This document shows positions 61,441 through 64,000 of a stretch of 64,000 nt of DNA, piece after piece. The first letter of the stretch is position 1. Every line of letters starts with the position of its first letter. Source of the stretch: Lepisosteus oculatus (Eukaryota > Chordata > Actinopteri > Semionotiformes > Lepisosteidae); contig NC_090709.1 in assembly GCF_040954835.1 (NCBI RefSeq), positions 39,056,776-39,120,775 on the forward strand, read 5' to 3'. The translations under genes were made by a program, and so were the position numbers. A model generated the notes under the pieces. It saw nothing but the letters and a program-made list of their open reading frames with translations, did no database searches and was not told where the DNA came from.

Positions 61441-64000
61441 TCTGTCTCTCCCAGGATGGAGCTGTGCTCAGTGCAGTGTGTACTATACTAACCCCCCTGT
61501 CTCTCCCAGGATGGAGCTGTGCTCAGTGCAGTGTGTACTATACTAACCCCTCTGTCTCTCCCAGGATGGAGCTGTGCTCAGTGCAGTGTGTACTATACTA
61601 ACCCCTCTGTCTCTCCCAGGATGGAGCTGTGCTCAGTGCAGTGTGTGTACTATACTAACCCCCCTGTCTCTCCCAGGATGGAGCTGTGCTCAGTGCAGTG
61701 TGTGTACTATACTGACCCCCCTGTCTCTCCCAGGATGGAGCTGTGCTCAGTGCAGTGTGTGTACTATACTGACCCCTCTGTCTCTCCCAGGATGGAGCTG
61801 TGCTCAGTGCAGTGTGTACTATACTAACCCCCCTGTCTCTCCCAGGATGGAGCTGTGCTCAGTGCAGTGTGTACTATACTGACCCCTCTGTCTCTCCCAG
61901 GATGGAGCTGTGCTCAGAGCAGTGTGTGTACTATACTAACCCCCCTGTCTCTCCCAGGATGGAGCTGTGCTCAGTGCAGTGTGTACTATACTAACCCCCC
62001 TGTCTCTCCCAGGATGGAGCTGTGCTCAGTGCAGTGTGTGTACTATACTGACCCCCCTGTCTCTCCCAGGATGGAGCTGTGCTCAGTGCAGTGTGTACTA
62101 TACTAACCCCTCTGTCTCTCCCAGGATGGAGCTGTGCTCAGTGCAGTGTGTGTACTATACTAACCCCCCTGTCTCTCCCAGGATGGAGCTGTGCTCAGAG
62201 CAGTGTGTGTACTATACTAACCCCCCTGTCTCTCCCAGGATGGAGCTGTGCTCAGTGCAGTGTGTACTATACTAACCCCCCTGTCTCTCCCAGGATGGAG
62301 CTGTGCTCAGTGCAGTGTGTACTATACTGACCCCTCTGTCTCTCCCAGGATGGAGCTGTGCTCAGTGCAGTGTGTACTATACTAACCCCCCTGTCTCTCC
62401 CAGGATGGAGCTGTGCTCAGTGCAGTGTGTACTATACTAACCCCCCTGTCTCTCCCAGGATGGAGCTGTGCTCAGTGCAGTGTGTGTACTATACTGACCC
62501 CTCTGTCTCTCCCAGGATGGAGCTGTGCTCATTGCAGTGTGTGTACTATACTGACCCCCCTGTCTCTCCCAGGATGGAGCTGTGCTCAGTGCAGTGTGTA
62601 CTATACTAACCCCTCTGTCTCTCCCAGGATGGAGCTGTGCTCAGTGCAGTGTGTACTATACTAACCCCTCTGTCTCTCCCAGGATGGAGCTGTGCTCAGT
62701 GCAGTGTGTACTATACTGACCCCCCTGTCTCTCCCAGGATGGAGCTGTGCTCAGTGCAGTGTGTGTACTATACTGACCCCCCTGTCTCTCCCAGGATGGA
62801 GCTGTGCTCAGTGCAGTGTGTACTATACTAACCCCTCTGTCTCTCCCAGGATGGAGCTGTGCTCAGTGCAGTGTGTACTATACTAACCCCTCTGTCTCTC
62901 CCAGGATGGAGCTGTGCTCAGTGCAGTGTGTACTATTCTGACCCCCCTGTCTCTCCCAGGATGGAGCTGTGCTCAGTGCAGTGTGTACTATACTAACCCC
63001 TCTGTCTCTCCCAGGATGGAGCTGTGCTCAGTGCAGTGTGTGTACTATACTAACCCCCCTGTCTCTCCCAGGATGGAGCTGTGCTCAGTGCAGTGTGTAC
63101 TATACTAACCCCTCTGTCTCTCCCAGGATGGAGCTGTGCTCAGTGCAGTGTGTGTACTATACTAACCCCTCTGTCTCTCTCCCAGGATGGAGCTGTGCTC
63201 AGTGCAGTGTGTGTACTATACTGACCCCTCTGTCTCTCCCAGGATGGAGCTGTGCTCAGTGCAGTGTGTACTATACTAACCCCTCTGTCTCTCTCCCAGG
63301 ATGGAGCTGTGCTCAGTGCAGTGTGTGTACTATACTGACCCCTCTGTCTCTCCCAGGATGGAGCTGTGCTCAGTGCAGTGTGTACTATACTAACCCCTCT
63401 GTCTCTCTCCCAGGATGGAGCTGTGCTCAGTGCAGTGTGTGTACTATACTAACCCCTCTGTCTCTCCCAGGATGGAGCTGTGCTCAGTGCAGTGTGTACT
63501 ATACTGACCCCTCTGTCTCTCCCAGGATGGAGCTGTGCTCAGTGCAGTGTGTACTATACTAACCCCTCTGTCTCTCTCCCAGGATGGAGCTGTGCTCAGT
63601 GCAGTGTGTGTACTATACTAACCCCTCTGTCTCTCCCAGGATGGAGCTGTGCTCAGTGCAGTGTGTACTATACTAACCCCCCTGTCTCTCCCAGGATGGA
63701 GCTGTGCTCAGTGCAGTGTGTACTATACTAACCCCCCTGTCTCTCCCAGGATGGAGCTGTGCTCAGTGCAGTGTGTACTATACTAACCCCTCTGTCTCTC
63801 CCAGGATGGAGCTGTGCTCAGTGCAGTGTGTACTATACTAACCCCCCTGTCTCTCCCAGGATGGAGCTGTGCTCAGTGCAGTGTGTACTATACTGACCCC
63901 TCTGTCTCTCCCAGGATGGAGCTGTGCTCAGTGCAGTGTGTGTACTATACTAACCCCTCTGTCTCTCCCAGGATGGAGCTGTGCTCAGTGCAGTGTGTAC
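61440..64000 (+). repeat. 55-57-bp acceptor-carrying minisatellite, runs off the window
   Basis: About 45 near-identical copies of CCCCTCTGTCTCTCCCAG, GATGGAGCTGTGCTCAGTGC, AGTGTGTACTATACTAA. On the plus strand each contains a strong acceptor (CTGTCTCTCCCAG) followed by G ATG GAG CTG TGC. Units vary by a GT (55/57 bp), CT insertions, and C/T or A/G at fixed sites (CCCCCC/CCCCTC; ACTAAC/ACTGAC). By analogy with the minus-strand arrays it may copy the 5' edge of the next exon, which would hold the start codon; that exon is not in the window. Confidence 0.9.

Overview
This is vertebrate genomic DNA, almost certainly from a ray-finned fish. It carries three complete multi-exon genes, all on the minus strand, which I assembled exon by exon from splice sites and family sequence: RXRB (10 coding exons, 25944-41938, 449 residues), SLC39A7/ZIP7 (7 coding exons, 45840-50918, 468 residues) and RNF5 (6 coding exons, 54176-56963, 198 residues). 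All three summed exon lengths divide by three. RXRB-SLC39A7 and RNF5 belong to the MHC linkage group of vertebrates. The RXRB ligand-binding domain lacks the insertion I recall from teleost RXR-beta, so a non-teleost such as a gar or bowfin is plausible, but I cannot name the species.

Layout. 1-5.9 kb is decayed ~80-bp satellite plus an array whose unit looks like a small exon with splice sites. About 5.9-22.4 kb is a diverged giant inverted repeat: two arms of ~8 kb around an AT-rich centre near 14.1 kb, holding old minisatellite, tRNA-like modules and interspersed repeat pieces but no gene I recognise. 22.4-23.4 kb holds a possible minus-strand gene start. 24.3-43 kb is RXRB with its UTRs and CpG-rich promoter; 43.4-44.6 kb is a minisatellite; 44.6-52.4 kb is SLC39A7; 52.7-57 kb is RNF5; 57-64 kb holds a minisatellite, two CpG-rich candidate first exons of a plus-strand gene (AGPAT1 by human synteny, unproven) and a large 55-57-bp array that runs off the end.

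The striking feature is the introns. Nearly every one is filled by a tandem array, and several arrays are built from the edges of the neighbouring exon together with its splice site. RXRB exon 4 (DNA-binding domain) has ~23 partial copies of its 5' edge upstream and two of its 3' edge downstream. SLC39A7 exon 6 (zinc-binding transmembrane core) has ~18 copies of its 5' edge upstream and ~12 of its 3' edge downstream. Three minisatellite families recur in different introns or spacers of neighbouring genes, always in the same orientation. I regard these exon-edge, splice-site-carrying minisatellites as the most unusual thing here.

Functionally, RXRB is a nuclear receptor, SLC39A7 an ER/Golgi zinc exporter and RNF5 an ER-membrane ubiquitin ligase. 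They are neighbours by ancient linkage, not parts of one pathway. Copy numbers and array limits are read by eye and approximate.
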